DNA from: Marinomonas rhizomae | GTDB lineage: Bacteria; Pseudomonadota; Gammaproteobacteria; Pseudomonadales; Marinomonadaceae | Reading direction: 5' to 3' | NCBI RefSeq assembly: GCF_003315485.1 | Contig: NZ_QNSE01000013.1 | Location: forward strand, 80,094-144,093 | DNA: 64,000 nucleotides | Shown here: piece after piece, positions 26,739 to 36,247 of the stretch | Position numbering within the stretch: position 1 is the stretch's first letter | How the letters are laid out: each line of letters opens with the position of its first letter | The notes under the pieces: model-generated | The model's input: only the letters and a program-made list of their open reading frames with translations | Database searches by the model: none | What the model was told of the DNA's origin: nothing | Program-made: the position numbers and the translations under genes

Positions 26739-27074
26739 ATGAACCCGTGTCGTTTTTACAAATGCTTAGCAGATGATATTCGTCTCAAGTCTCTCATGTT
26801 GATATCTCAAGCTGGTGAAGCTTGCGTGTGCGACTTAATGGCAGCTCTTGAATTAGACCAACCCAAGGTATCACGACATCTAGCCGAGCTGAGAAAGTGC
26901 GGCATTTTACAAGACGAACGTCGTGGGAAATGGGTCTTTTATCACATACATCCAACATTGCCGAACTGGGCTAAAGAAGTGATTTTAGACACAGCAAAAC
27001 ACAATAAAGACTATTATCAAGCAGCATTAACTCGGCTAAAGTCCTGCCAATCATCAACCAATAATTGTTGCTAA
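26739..27074 (+). CDS. arsR: ArsR-family arsenic-responsive repressor
   Basis: A 111-residue winged-helix repressor. It begins MNPCRFYKCLADDIRLKSL, and the metalloid site is the Cys29-x-Cys31 pair in EACVCDLM, followed by the recognition helix QPKVSRHLAELRKCGIL and the wing RRGKWVFYHI. The C-terminal Cys-Cys may add a ligand. ATG 26739 with GGAG nine bases upstream is preferred over an in-frame ATG at 26703, because it matches family length. It is the first gene of arsR-arsH-acr3-arsC, so arsenite should derepress the operon and itself. Confidence 0.93.
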   Translation: MNPCRFYKCLADDIRLKSLMLISQAGEACVCDLMAALELDQPKVSRHLAELRKCGILQDERRGKWVFYHIHPTLPNWAKEVILDTAKHNKDYYQAALTRLKSCQSSTNNCC

Positions 27075-27158
27075 AGACGATCCACCAGCCAGATCTATCA
27101 ATCGAATCAGAGCGATGATTGTCTTAGAGAATAACCTTACAGCCGTAGGAATGAATCA

Positions 27159-27878
27159 ATGAGTACTGATAACAACAGCTTACCCAACATAAACCAAGAG
27201 AAATTTCACACCCCTAATATCGAGCAATTTTCAATTGCCTCAAGCCAGCAAAAACCGCGCATTTTATTACTTTATGGCTCTTTAAGAGAACGCTCTTACA
27301 GTCGCTTAGTAATAGAAGAGTCAGCTCGTTTACTGGTAGCTCTTGGCGCAGAGGTGCGCATTTTTAATCCTCAAGGCTTACCACAACCAGATAACGCAGA
27401 AGACAATCACCCAAAAGTAAAAGAACTACGCGATTTAATGATGTGGTCAGAGGGACAAGTTTGGTGCTCTCCTGAGCGTCATGGTGCAATGACCAGCATC
27501 CTAAAAAGCCAAATTGATTGGGTGCCGTTAAGCATAGGCAGTGTTCGACCAACACAAGGTAAGACGCTCGCAGTAATGCAGGTTAGTGGCGGCTCCCAAT
27601 CGTTTAACGCTGTTAACCAAATGCGTATCCTAGGTCGCTGGATGCGTATGTTCACCATTCCCAATCAGTCCTCTGTCGCCAAAGCTTTTTTGGAGTTTGA
27701 AGAGGATGGCCGCATGAAACCATCAGCATATTACAACCGCATTGTTGATGTGGTGGAAGAGTTAATGAAGTTCACCTTATTGCTACGTGATAACAAAGAC
27801 GTCCTCGTTGACCGTTATTCTGAGCGAGTTGAACATGCCGAGCAGCTCAGCCAACGAGTAAATCAAAAATCACTCTAA
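27159..27878 (+). CDS. arsH: ArsH, NADPH-dependent FMN oxidoreductase of organoarsenical resistance
   Basis: A 239-residue flavodoxin-like protein with the FMN phosphate loop [11 protein letters not shown] (39-49) and the ArsH signature [23 protein letters not shown] (about 107-129, first and last parts conserved). The tail is charged. ArsH oxidises trivalent methyl- and aryl-arsenicals to the less toxic pentavalent forms. AGGA precedes the ATG. It lies between arsR and acr3, the common order in gammaproteobacteria. No arsM or arsP gene is present to supply or export organoarsenicals, so the substrate is presumably environmental. Confidence 0.93.
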   Translation: MSTDNNSLPNINQEKFHTPNIEQFSIASSQQKPRILLLYGSLRERSYSRLVIEESARLLVALGAEVRIFNPQGLPQPDNAEDNHPKVKELRDLMMWSEGQVWCSPERHGAMTSILKSQIDWVPLSIGSVRPTQGKTLAVMQVSGGSQSFNAVNQMRILGRWMRMFTIPNQSSVAKAFLEFEEDGRMKPSAYYNRIVDVVEELMKFTLLLRDNKDVLVDRYSERVEHAEQLSQRVNQKSL

Positions 27879-27902
27879 CAGCATAAGAAACGGAGGTTAT
27901 AA

Positions 27903-28919
27903 ATGGGATTATTTGAACGTTATCTCACTATTTGGGTTGGGTTAGCTATTTTAGCAGGCATCATTGCAGGTAGTTCAATACCCGATATTTTTGCTGTCGT
28001 TGCGAGTTTAGAATACGCACATGTTAACTTCGTTATGGCGGTATTAATTTGGCTGATGATTTACCCAATGATGGTACAGATTGATTTCTCCTCCATCAAA
28101 GATGTAGGTAAAAACCCTAAGGGGCTTGCACTAACACTCGTTATTAATTGGTTAGTTAAACCCTTTACAATGGCATTTTTAGGCTGGTTATTTTTCAAAA
28201 TACTCTTCGCGCCATGGGTCGACCCACAAACCGCACAAGAATACATAGCAGGAATGATTTTACTGGGTGTAGCGCCTTGTACTGCCATGGTTTTTGTATG
28301 GAGCCAACTAACAAAAGGCGACGCTAATTATACCTTAGTACAAGTATCCATTAACGATGTCATTATGATTTTTGCCTTTGCCCCTATTGCAGGCTTATTG
28401 CTAGGTGCAACAGATGTTCATGTGCCCTGGGATACATTACTCATCTCTGTTGTCTTATATGTCCTCGTGCCACTTATTGCCGGCGTCATAACACGTAAGT
28501 TATTGGATAAAAATGACGACCACACAAAACTCAATAGCTTCTTAAGAAGCATGAAACCTTGGTCTATTATAGGGTTATTGGCTACCGTTGTACTGCTGTT
28601 CGGCTTCCAGTCTGAAACCATACTATCAAAGCCACAAGCCATTATACTCATTGCTATTCCGCTATTAATCCAAACCTACGGCATTTTCTTCATCGCCTAC
28701 TGGCTTGCGAAAAAATTCAAACTACCTCATACAGAGGCCGCCCCCGCCAGCATGATAGCGACATCTAACTTTTTCGAGCTGGCCGTAGCCGTCGCAATTT
28801 CATTATTTGGACTGCACTCTGGTGCCGCTTTAGCTACGGTCGTTGGAGTACTCGTAGAAGTCCCTGTCATGTTGTCATTAGTTTGGTTTGTGAATCGAAC
28901 CCGCCACTGGTTTGCTTAA
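27903..28919 (+). CDS. acr3: Arsenite efflux permease, ACR3 family
   Basis: A 338-residue inner-membrane arsenite/H+ antiporter with ten hydrophobic helices. The essential Cys126 lies in [15 protein letters not shown] on helix 4. A matching Glu-containing segment, [14 protein letters not shown], is in helix 9. GGAGG precedes the ATG. It belongs to the ACR3 rather than the ArsB family. It pairs with arsC downstream, whose arsenite product it exports. Confidence 0.94.
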   Translation: MGLFERYLTIWVGLAILAGIIAGSSIPDIFAVVASLEYAHVNFVMAVLIWLMIYPMMVQIDFSSIKDVGKNPKGLALTLVINWLVKPFTMAFLGWLFFKILFAPWVDPQTAQEYIAGMILLGVAPCTAMVFVWSQLTKGDANYTLVQVSINDVIMIFAFAPIAGLLLGATDVHVPWDTLLISVVLYVLVPLIAGVITRKLLDKNDDHTKLNSFLRSMKPWSIIGLLATVVLLFGFQSETILSKPQAIILIAIPLLIQTYGIFFIAYWLAKKFKLPHTEAAPASMIATSNFFELAVAVAISLFGLHSGAALATVVGVLVEVPVMLSLVWFVNRTRHWFA

Positions 28920-28942
28920 AAACATTTAAAGGGAAAAATATT

Positions 28943-29362
28943 ATGATTGTTATCCACCATAACCCAGAATGCGGCACATCTCGTAACGTGTTAAAAATAA
29001 TTCAAGATGCTGGTTATAACCCAACCGTCATCGAATACGTAAAAGAAGGCTGGAGCAAAGCACAGTTATTAGGCTTATTTGCTGCCGCAGATTTGACGCC
29101 CAGAATGGCACTACGAACCACAAAGTCGCCGGCAGAAGAGCTTGGATTACTTGATGATACAGTAACAGATGACGTCCTTTTAGACGCAATGCTCAAGCAC
29201 CCCATCTTAGTGAATCGCCCCATAGTTTGCTCACCAAACGGCGTCAAACTCTGTAGACCAAGTGAACAGGTACTCGATTTACTCGATCAATGGCCAAAAG
29301 GTCCCTATTACAAAGAAGACGGTGCATTGGTTATAGATGAACACGGAAATAGAGCTTTATAA
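28943..29362 (+). CDS. arsC: Arsenate reductase, glutaredoxin-dependent
   Basis: A 139-residue thioredoxin-fold enzyme that reduces arsenate to arsenite. The catalytic Cys10 lies in HHNPECGTSRN, and the conserved arginines appear in MALRTTKSP (about 60), NRPIV and VKLCRP (about 93-107). ATG 28943 with AAAGGG upstream is chosen; the frame is open back into acr3. The gap to acr3 is 23 bases, so it ends the ars operon. A bidirectional terminator follows, shared with the convergent quiC gene. Confidence 0.94.
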   Translation: MIVIHHNPECGTSRNVLKIIQDAGYNPTVIEYVKEGWSKAQLLGLFAAADLTPRMALRTTKSPAEELGLLDDTVTDDVLLDAMLKHPILVNRPIVCSPNGVKLCRPSEQVLDLLDQWPKGPYYKEDGALVIDEHGNRAL

Positions 29363-29363
29363 A

Positions 29364-29400
29364 TAAAAAAAACCGGAGGAAGATTTCTTCCTCCGGCATA
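29364..29400. terminator. Bidirectional terminator between arsC and quiC
   Basis: Perfect 10-base stem CCGGAGGAAG / CTTCCTCCGG (29373-29382, 29387-29396) with a 4-base loop. It is flanked by an A run on the left, so it makes a strong T-run terminator for the minus-strand gene and a weaker one for arsC. Confidence 0.88.
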
Positions 29401-29455
29401 ATTTCCTCACAAAAGGATACGCCTAAAATACATCATTCCCCGCAATGACAATGAT

Positions 29456-31309
29456 TTATTTTTTCTCTTGGCGCGCCTGTGAGGCAAGACGGACAAATGC
29501 ATTCGCTTCACCATATCGACTGTAATCACCCACACGCTGTACCACTTCAAAAAAGACCCCATGCACTTCTTCTGTGTAAAAGTGGAAGAATTCACCTTCA
29601 TCGTTTTGGTCATACATGATGTTATGTGACTGTAATTTTCTAATTATCTCTGAAGACAAGCCAAAACGTGCTTCAATATCACGATAGTAATTTTGTGGAA
29701 TTGGCAGCTGCTTCTCACTATCAATGTTTTTAGCAGCAGCAAAAATATCATCACAAGCAAAAGCAATTTGGTGCACACCAGAGCCTTTGGACTTTTGAAT
29801 AAAGCGCTGTGCCGAGGCATCACGAGCATTGGTCATATTCAACGGAATGCGTACGCGCTTATCTTTGCTTAATGCAGTACGGCTCACCACGAGCCCATGA
29901 ATGTCCGGCAAGTCTTGGCTGGCATCGATATCGAAACCAAACAAAGATTTATAAAAGAAAGTCGCAGATAAAAAGTCGGTATTGGAAACCGTTTGACCAA
30001 TATGGTCGAAACGCGTTAAGCCAACCCCCCTTTCACCTTGAATGCCTTGGCTCGGTTTAAAATCCACGTCAAAAAAACGTACCGCTGCATCAGCAGAAAC
30101 CAAATACACCAGACTATCGCCAATGCCGCGCAATGCAGGGATATTTAATTCACCTGGGCCAGCTTGGTTTTCAAAACGTTCCACTCGATAACGCTCAGCA
30201 AGAGACAAAGTCGCCTTGACGTTTTCAGACGCAAACGCCATCGCACAAACGGATACGCCATGCTTTTGGAAATGCTCGTGAGCTTGGCTTTTCGGCTCAC
30301 GGTTAAGAATCAAATTTATATTTCCCTGGCGCATCAAACTAACGTTTTTAGAACGATGCTTGTGGGTTTCATGAAAACCCAACTGGGCCAAGGTATTAGT
30401 TAACCTCTCTCCACTTTCACCTTCAATCGCAAACTCGATAAACTCAACATCACTGACTTGTGGCACGTCAATCGGCACCATTTTTTCTTCGCGCTTACTC
30501 ACCGTTTGGTCATCAAGCCAAATCAATGACCGCATGCCATCAATGGCTTTTTCTAACGGAGAAGACGAACGGAATTCATCGTTGAAAATTTCATGGGACA
30601 AATAGTCATCAAAGCCTTTGTTTTTCAAAACTTGTAAGAAATCGACGACAGGCATATCACCTTGCCCGGGGAAACAGCGAAAGTGTCGACTGTATTGCAA
30701 CACGTCCATTTGCAGACTGGGCGCATCGGCCACCTGCACTAACGCAATCTTATTCAAAGGAATATCATCACGCAAAACATCTAAGGTGTTGCCTCGGGAA
30801 AACATATGAAAAGTATCCAAAATGATCCCCAAATTTGGATGATCAACACGTTTCACCAAGTCCCATGCTTCATGATAATCCGCAATATGCTGACCCCAAG
30901 CTAGGGCTTCATACCCCAACATTATGCCTTCTTTTTTTGCCATTTCAGCAAATGTAAATAAGTCCGCCGCGCAAACATCTCTGTCTGCAGAAGAGTAAGG
31001 CTGTACGTTACTACAAAACAACAAACGATTCGTTCCCAGCTCATGAGCAACATCCATCTTATGCTGCAACATCTTTGCCTTTTGCGAGCGCATCGGCTCA
31101 GGCATGCCCTCCATATCACGAAATGGTTGTAGGGCAATAATCTCCAAACCTAAGTCTTGCGCCATACGACGCACATCTTTTGGCGAACCATCGAACTGAG
31201 TTAAATCATTTTCGAAGATTTCTACACCTTGAAAACCGGCTTTAGCGGCCGCTTCAAATTTTTCTCTCAGCGTGCCTGACAAGGTAACGGTTGCGAGTGC
31301 TGTTTTCAT
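29456..31309 (-). CDS. quiC: 3-dehydroshikimate dehydratase, two-domain QuiC type
   Basis: Dehydrates 3-dehydroshikimate to protocatechuate, linking quinate/shikimate to aromatic ring cleavage. The 617-residue fusion has an N-terminal sugar-isomerase TIM barrel (about 1-275). Its probable metal ligands lie in LGYEALAWGQH, LDTFHMF, IALVQVADAP and LSHEIFNDEF. A C-terminal hydroxyphenylpyruvate-dioxygenase-like VOC part (about 285-617) includes GVHQIAFACDD and GVFFEVVQRVG. In studied Pseudomonas enzymes the first part carries dehydratase activity and the VOC part is not a working dioxygenase. It is divergent from a PcaQ-like regulator. Confidence 0.9.
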   Translation of the reverse strand: MKTALATVTLSGTLREKFEAAAKAGFQGVEIFENDLTQFDGSPKDVRRMAQDLGLEIIALQPFRDMEGMPEPMRSQKAKMLQHKMDVAHELGTNRLLFCSNVQPYSSADRDVCAADLFTFAEMAKKEGIMLGYEALAWGQHIADYHEAWDLVKRVDHPNLGIILDTFHMFSRGNTLDVLRDDIPLNKIALVQVADAPSLQMDVLQYSRHFRCFPGQGDMPVVDFLQVLKNKGFDDYLSHEIFNDEFRSSSPLEKAIDGMRSLIWLDDQTVSKREEKMVPIDVPQVSDVEFIEFAIEGESGERLTNTLAQLGFHETHKHRSKNVSLMRQGNINLILNREPKSQAHEHFQKHGVSVCAMAFASENVKATLSLAERYRVERFENQAGPGELNIPALRGIGDSLVYLVSADAAVRFFDVDFKPSQGIQGERGVGLTRFDHIGQTVSNTDFLSATFFYKSLFGFDIDASQDLPDIHGLVVSRTALSKDKRVRIPLNMTNARDASAQRFIQKSKGSGVHQIAFACDDIFAAAKNIDSEKQLPIPQNYYRDIEARFGLSSEIIRKLQSHNIMYDQNDEGEFFHFYTEEVHGVFFEVVQRVGDYSRYGEANAFVRLASQARQEKK

Positions 31310-31640
31310 TCTTGCGTCCTGACTGTCTATATTTCATAACGAAAACGATATATGAGAAACAAACCTGATTTTTGCTTCTATATTTACTAATATTGATGCT
31401 AGCACAAGATTTTTACCTTAAGAGCCACTTCAAGAATGAAATAAAGCACTAAAAATATATCGAAAAAGGAATACATAACCTCTTTTAAAAAGCACGTCAT
31501 AGGAGTGTAATATAGGAAAATCATTCCCTTATTAGCGTTTGTAACAAACCTGATTCCTTAGTGTTTCTTACTTAGTGGCTGATTACCTAATAGCCAATTA
31601 GCAGCAACTAAAACCATGCGTGTACGATGGGAGACTTCTT
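31310..31640. promoter_or_regulatory. Divergent control region of quiC and the PcaQ-like gene
   Basis: These 331 bases hold no gene. CGATATAT (31346-31353) and ATATATCG (31454-31461) are inverted copies about 108 bases apart and could be distal half-sites. Nothing else definite is seen. Confidence 0.3.
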
Positions 31641-32603
31641 ATGTTAGAAAACCGTATTAAATATCGCCACCTTCAATGCTTTTTAGAAGTTACTCGCCAA
31701 GGTAGTGTTGTGCGTGCTGCCGATGTACTCGCACTTACTCAGCCCGCCGTATCCAAAAAACTCAAAGAACTCGAAGATATTTTGGGCGTTAGATTATTAG
31801 AACGCAGCAAAAAAGGCGTTGAACTCACGCCATTCGGCAATGTCTTTCTGGAGCACGCCAGCACCAGTGTCGCCGCCCTTCGTGAAGGCACAGAACGAGT
31901 CTCCCAGGCACAGCAAAAAGGCATCAGTCGTATTAGTATTGGCGTATTGCCTACTGTCGCGACCAGTATTTTGCCAGAATCCGTGAAACGCTTTCGCATG
32001 GGGGGGATTGATGTTCGTTTACATTTGGTTTCAGGGCCGAACGCACTTTTAATGAGTCAATTACGCGTTGGGGAATTAGATTTAGTTGTTGGGCGTTTAG
32101 GTGTTCCAGAAGCCATGTCAGGGTTGTCTTTCCAACATTTGTATTCTGAACAGGTCGCCTTTACCGTTCGGCCAAATCACCCATTGTTGGCAAAAGACAA
32201 CTTCCAGATCAGTGACATCACCAATTACACCGTACTCTACCCACCAAAAGGCTCTATTACGGCACCCTATGTTGATCGTTTTTTATTATCCCAAGGCGTA
32301 AGCACGCTTACAGACAGAATAGACACAGTGTCTGATTCATTTGGTAAGGAATTTATTCGTAACAACGATGCGGTATGGATCATTTCTCGCGGTGTCGTAG
32401 CACGGGAAATTTCAGATGGCGAGCTAGATGAATTACCCATTGATACGAAAGAAACATTGGGCGCAGTGGGCCTGACCACTCGAGCCGACTCTGTTCCTTC
32501 TATGGCATTAAAGCTCTTTATGAATGCTATAAGAGAAACAGCTCAAACCTTAGATAGCTACTACAAACCCATAGAACACCATAAAGATGAATTAGCCATT
32601 TAA
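31641..32603 (+). CDS. PcaQ-like LysR-family regulator
   Basis: A 320-residue LysR-type regulator. Its HTH (about 8-67, RHLQCFLEVTRQGSVVRAADVLALTQPAVSKKL in part) and effector domain from about 95 resemble PcaQ, the protocatechuate-pathway activator of alpha-proteobacteria, and its relatives. ATG 31641 with GGGAG eight bases upstream is chosen over an in-frame ATG at 31620. It is divergent from quiC and 34 bases upstream of an AEC carrier on the same strand. It probably responds to a quinate/protocatechuate pathway intermediate and controls quiC and the carrier (inference). Confidence 0.85.
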   Translation: MLENRIKYRHLQCFLEVTRQGSVVRAADVLALTQPAVSKKLKELEDILGVRLLERSKKGVELTPFGNVFLEHASTSVAALREGTERVSQAQQKGISRISIGVLPTVATSILPESVKRFRMGGIDVRLHLVSGPNALLMSQLRVGELDLVVGRLGVPEAMSGLSFQHLYSEQVAFTVRPNHPLLAKDNFQISDITNYTVLYPPKGSITAPYVDRFLLSQGVSTLTDRIDTVSDSFGKEFIRNNDAVWIISRGVVAREISDGELDELPIDTKETLGAVGLTTRADSVPSMALKLFMNAIRETAQTLDSYYKPIEHHKDELAI

Positions 32604-32637
32604 ACTGCTCTTTTAGTTACCAAAACAGGAACCCCAG

Positions 32638-33579
32638 ATGCTGACTATTGTTGCGATCACAACCCCGATTTTTATCATGATAATGTTGGGTTACTTTGCA
32701 GTTCGCATCAAGCTGGTTCCCGGTGATACCATCGCAGGCATGGCAAAAATTGTCATGTATTTTACCCTTCCAGCCCTTATTTTCAGCACCTTGGCAAGAA
32801 TGGAATTTGAGGACGTCATTGTCCCAACCTACCTTGCTACTTATGCAATAGGGTCCCTACTCACCCTATTGATTGGTCTATTTATTAGCTTAAAACTTAT
32901 GAAGCGCTCTCTCATTGAGAGCACACTAAAAGGCGCAGGCATGGCCTGTTCAAATTCGGCATTCTTCGCATATCCAGTCATGTTACTCGCCTTCAGCAAT
33001 CCTCCCACGGCGGCGTTTGCCATGTCTCTTATTGTTGAAAACATCCTGGTTTTGCCTATCACCTTTGTAATCTTAGAAATCAGTTCGTCGAGAGGACAAG
33101 GCCTGAAACCCACCCATATGCTCTACACTGTGATAAAAAGATTGCTCAAGAATCCACTTATTTTGGCCGTCACCGGTGGGGTATTAGCGTCTACATTTCA
33201 CTTAGAACTGCCCGCTGTGATTGATCGAGTATTGGTCATGTTATCCGGCGCTTCCGCTACACTCGCCCTCATTGTACTGGGTGGCTCCTTAGTTGGAACC
33301 AGTCTAACAGGCAACACCAAAGACATTTGCTTTGTCACCACAGGTAAATTGGTACTGCATCCGTTAATGATTGCTGTTGTTGCACTCTTTATGCCAGAAA
33401 TGGACCGCAATCTTTTGCTTGGGGGCATCTTGATTGCAGCCGTCCCCATGATGAGTATTTACCCGATTATTGGCAGCCAATATGGATTCCGCTCGCTTTG
33501 TGCAAGCATATTATTGATTACCACATTAGCGTCATTCGTCACTCTCGCGGTGATTTTGTCTTTGATGGGCTTAAGTTAA
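32638..33579 (+). CDS. AEC (auxin efflux carrier)-family transporter, copy 1
   Basis: A 313-residue membrane carrier of the AEC family in the bile/arsenite/riboflavin transporter superfamily, with about ten helices. The start LTIVAITTPIFIMIMLGYFAV and the MACSNSAFFAYPVML segment near 101 are typical. The partner at 34113 on the other strand has the equivalent TMSNSAFIGFPILL. It follows the PcaQ-like gene by 34 bases and is probably co-transcribed. AEC proteins in bacteria move small organic acids such as malate or malonate. A quinate, shikimate or aromatic acid is the likely cargo here (inference). Confidence 0.82.
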   Translation: MLTIVAITTPIFIMIMLGYFAVRIKLVPGDTIAGMAKIVMYFTLPALIFSTLARMEFEDVIVPTYLATYAIGSLLTLLIGLFISLKLMKRSLIESTLKGAGMACSNSAFFAYPVMLLAFSNPPTAAFAMSLIVENILVLPITFVILEISSSRGQGLKPTHMLYTVIKRLLKNPLILAVTGGVLASTFHLELPAVIDRVLVMLSGASATLALIVLGGSLVGTSLTGNTKDICFVTTGKLVLHPLMIAVVALFMPEMDRNLLLGGILIAAVPMMSIYPIIGSQYGFRSLCASILLITTLASFVTLAVILSLMGLS

Positions 33580-33602
33580 GAGCGACAAAAGCAATCGCAC
33601 CG

Positions 33603-34061
33603 TTAAGCCTTGAGCTTATGCACCAAGCCCTGAATACCCAACACATATCCATGCACACCCATACCCACGACAATCCCTACTGCAGCCGGTGAAATATAAG
33701 AATGATGACGGAAAGCTTCACGAGCATGTACGTTAGAGATGTGAACCTCAATCACGGGCACCTCGGCGCCTTTTATAGCATCGTGAAGCGCAACAGATGT
33801 GTGTGTATAAGCACCTGGATTGAATACCACCCCCAAGACTTCGCCCGCTTTTATGCGCCGACCAGCTTCATGAATCAAATCAATTAAGACTCCTTCATGG
33901 TTAGATTGATGGCATTCCACCTCATGGCCTAATGATGTAGCGGCTTCGCGACACATTACCTCCACATCAGCCAGAGTTTCATAACCGTAAGTGGCCGGTT
34001 CGCGAGTGCCCAGTAAGTTTAAATTTGGGCCGTTTAATACCATAATGGTAGACAAAATCAT
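33603..34061 (-). CDS. aroQ: Type II 3-dehydroquinate dehydratase
   Basis: Interconverts 3-dehydroquinate and 3-dehydroshikimate. The 152-residue protein shows the type II landmarks [18 protein letters not shown] (with the catalytic Tyr after the flexible Arg loop), [29 protein letters not shown] and [12 protein letters not shown] 34061 has AGGAG only a few bases upstream; a TTG nine bases later would give better spacing and family-like length. It follows the second AEC carrier by 51 bases. Its place beside quiC, aroE-like and lig genes marks it as the catabolic (QuiB-like) copy rather than the biosynthetic one. Confidence 0.93.
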   Translation of the reverse strand: MILSTIMVLNGPNLNLLGTREPATYGYETLADVEVMCREAATSLGHEVECHQSNHEGVLIDLIHEAGRRIKAGEVLGVVFNPGAYTHTSVALHDAIKGAEVPVIEVHISNVHAREAFRHHSYISPAAVGIVVGMGVHGYVLGIQGLVHKLKA

Positions 34062-34112
34062 CTCTCCTATAAATATCAGCGTAAATATTCAACTAATTAC
34101 ATTGCCATTCTT

Positions 34113-35045
34113 TCACACAAAGAAGCGCAATAAGACACTCAAACTGAAGAATGACAACACAGTAGTAATTAATAAAGTACTAGCACAGAAACTGCGTGCC
34201 CCATATTCTCCACAAACAATGGGATAAGAGCTAAACATAGGAACCGAAGCGAAAATAAACACCGCAATTTTGAATTCGTTTGGCATAGTCGGTGTCAGCA
34301 GCAAAAGCAGCGTCACAACCAACGGAAATAACACCAATTTCCCCGCAGCCACCAGCAATATGGGGCTTAGTTGACCTTTAATCGATACACCAACCAAAGA
34401 GCCGCCAATCACAATTAACGCGACAGACGAAGCCGCAGCAGCCAACAAATCAAATCCTTTACCCATAAAGCGTGGCAAGCTTAACTCAAAGATAGAAAAT
34501 ACCAGCCCTGCGACCAAAGCGATTAATAGAGGATTGGTCGAGATACGCTTTAAAACAACTCCAAATAGGCTTTTCCCATGACTCTCACTCTTTCCCCGCA
34601 TGGTTTCGATAAAGATTAAACAAACTGGTAATAAAATAATATTTTCGACCATCAATGACATCACAAAGGCCTGCGTCAACGAATCATCAAAAACCTGCAA
34701 TAGAATAGGGAAGCCAATAAACGCACTATTTGACATGGTTGCCCCCACGCCTCTCACGCCCGCATCCACCAAACCACTTTTCAGTAAGCGCCAGCTAATT
34801 ACCACCGTAATAAAAAAGGCGGCTAAACCACTCGCGGCATACACAGCAAGATAATCAAAATACAAGACCTCCTTTAGCTCCATACTAGAGAGCTTCATAA
34901 AAATCAAAGCAGGTAAAGCAAGATACAATACAAAGCGACTTAATCCGGGGATGGCAGCTTGCGGCAGAAATGAGTATCGAACACTGAGAAAGCCTATCAA
35001 TATCAAAAAAAATATTGGGGCTGTGATGTTAATTACGGCTTCCAT
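34113..35045 (-). CDS. AEC-family transporter, copy 2
   Basis: A 310-residue paralogue of the carrier at 32638, with the same helix pattern (start MEAVINITAPIFFLILIGF), TMSNSAFIGFPILLQVF in the centre and GGSLVGVSIKGQL near 215. ATG 35045 is preferred over an upstream start at 35069 because GAGGA precedes it at good spacing. It is upstream of aroQ on one strand and so probably co-transcribed. A terminator at 35120 isolates it from aroE. Two related carriers flanking aroQ suggest uptake of related ring acids, for example quinate and shikimate (inference). Confidence 0.82.
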   Translation of the reverse strand: MEAVINITAPIFFLILIGFLSVRYSFLPQAAIPGLSRFVLYLALPALIFMKLSSMELKEVLYFDYLAVYAASGLAAFFITVVISWRLLKSGLVDAGVRGVGATMSNSAFIGFPILLQVFDDSLTQAFVMSLMVENIILLPVCLIFIETMRGKSESHGKSLFGVVLKRISTNPLLIALVAGLVFSIFELSLPRFMGKGFDLLAAAASSVALIVIGGSLVGVSIKGQLSPILLVAAGKLVLFPLVVTLLLLLTPTMPNEFKIAVFIFASVPMFSSYPIVCGEYGARSFCASTLLITTVLSFFSLSVLLRFFV

Positions 35046-35119
35046 GTCACCATGTCCTCGTAGTTGCACTGTTCAGGTTTGTTTATGCGATCTATCTGTT
35101 TTTATTAGGATCAAAACTA

Positions 35120-35141
35120 AAAGACGCCATCAGGCGTCTTT
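35120..35141 (-). terminator. Terminator after the aroE-type gene
   Basis: GACGCC (35123-35128) and GGCGTC (35133-35138) with an ATCA loop and flanking A/T pairs. On the minus strand it is followed by a T-rich run, so it ends the aroE transcript. Confidence 0.8.
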
Positions 35142-35183
35142 CGTATTACTCATTCTATGAATTTATTCGCTTAGCAACAATCT

Positions 35184-36056
35184 CTAGATCAACGAACTTA
35201 CTACCTCGTATTTTTCACAAAACTGATCCCAAACTGGCTTTACATCCGTGACGCTCTGACCAGTAAAAATTTCAAAGGCATCAATACCTTGATAAAAAAA
35301 CAAATCAAAACCGGATACAATTTTCAGGCCCTTTTTTTTAGCCTCTATTAAAAATTCAGTATCCATTGGAGTATAGACCGCATCAAAGGCCCATTTTTGT
35401 CTTTGAATTAGCTCTGCAGCCAATGGCATACCAGGGCTTTTCAAGTGACCAACTGGTGTACAATTAACCAAACCATCAGCGTCTTCTGCGGCTGCCGCTA
35501 TGTCTTCTTTCGCAACAACACGCGCTTTATAACCCGCTTCATTAATAGCATCGACTAAAGATTGTGCGCTGTGTTCGCTTAAATCGGTGACCAACACTTC
35601 TGTTGCTCCCACTTCAAACAAAGCAAAGCCAATCGCACGCCCTACTCCACCAGCGCCAATTACCAATACTTTACCTGCTGCAGGCACGTCTCCAGCAAGG
35701 GAATGCCCCATTCGACTTTTATAGCCACGAATAAAGCCAGTGTAATCTGTATTAAAAGCACACACTTTTCCGTCTTTTAGTAATAAGGTATTACTCGCGC
35801 CGACTTTTTTAACCGCGTCGTTTACTTCATCCGCACTATCGATAGCAATTTGCTTATAAGGGAAGGTCACATTAGTGCCAACGAAACCCAAGGCGCGAAT
35901 TTCAGCAAGCTTGGTATTAAAAGACTCGGCCGTATCGTCTGCTGGCACTTGCAACTGATAATCCACTGGTAACTGATTCAGCTCACCTAACATGGCATGT
36001 AAAGAAGGAGAGCGGGAAGCCGAAATAGCCTGACCAATAAGACCCAGATTTAACAT
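35184..36056 (-). CDS. Shikimate/quinate dehydrogenase, AroE family (catabolic copy)
   Basis: A 290-residue AroE-family oxidoreductase. The substrate pocket motif is SRSPSLHAML (about 15-24), the catalytic Lys lies in NVTFPYKQ (about 70) and the partner Asp in FNTDYTGF (about 105). The nucleotide loop is GAGGVGRAIGFAL near 133, with VTDLSEHSA after it, where an acidic residue suggests NAD+ preference. ATG 36056 with GGAGG upstream is chosen over an in-frame start at 36071. It lies downstream of ligA-ligB on the same strand, so it should oxidise shikimate or quinate for catabolism rather than biosynthesis. Confidence 0.87.
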   Translation of the reverse strand: MLNLGLIGQAISASRSPSLHAMLGELNQLPVDYQLQVPADDTAESFNTKLAEIRALGFVGTNVTFPYKQIAIDSADEVNDAVKKVGASNTLLLKDGKVCAFNTDYTGFIRGYKSRMGHSLAGDVPAAGKVLVIGAGGVGRAIGFALFEVGATEVLVTDLSEHSAQSLVDAINEAGYKARVVAKEDIAAAAEDADGLVNCTPVGHLKSPGMPLAAELIQRQKWAFDAVYTPMDTEFLIEAKKKGLKIVSGFDLFFYQGIDAFEIFTGQSVTDVKPVWDQFCEKYEVVSSLI

Positions 36057-36247
36057 TGTAATTGCCTCCAATGTATTCCAAAAAAGAATGTCATAACAAA
36101 AATAATTGAGTGATAAAGAAAAAAAACGCTGCCTTTATCAGGAATAAAGGAAGCGTATACCAAAACTCGCGTTTTGTTGTATGACAATTTGACATGTATT
36201 TTGACTGAAAAAATTATATCAGTATGGCAATTCAATAAAGCCCAGTT

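Noticed and set aside
29456..31309. 4-hydroxyphenylpyruvate dioxygenase
   Set aside because: Only the C-terminal part resembles it; the N-terminal isomerase-like barrel and the quinate context indicate 3-dehydroshikimate dehydratase.
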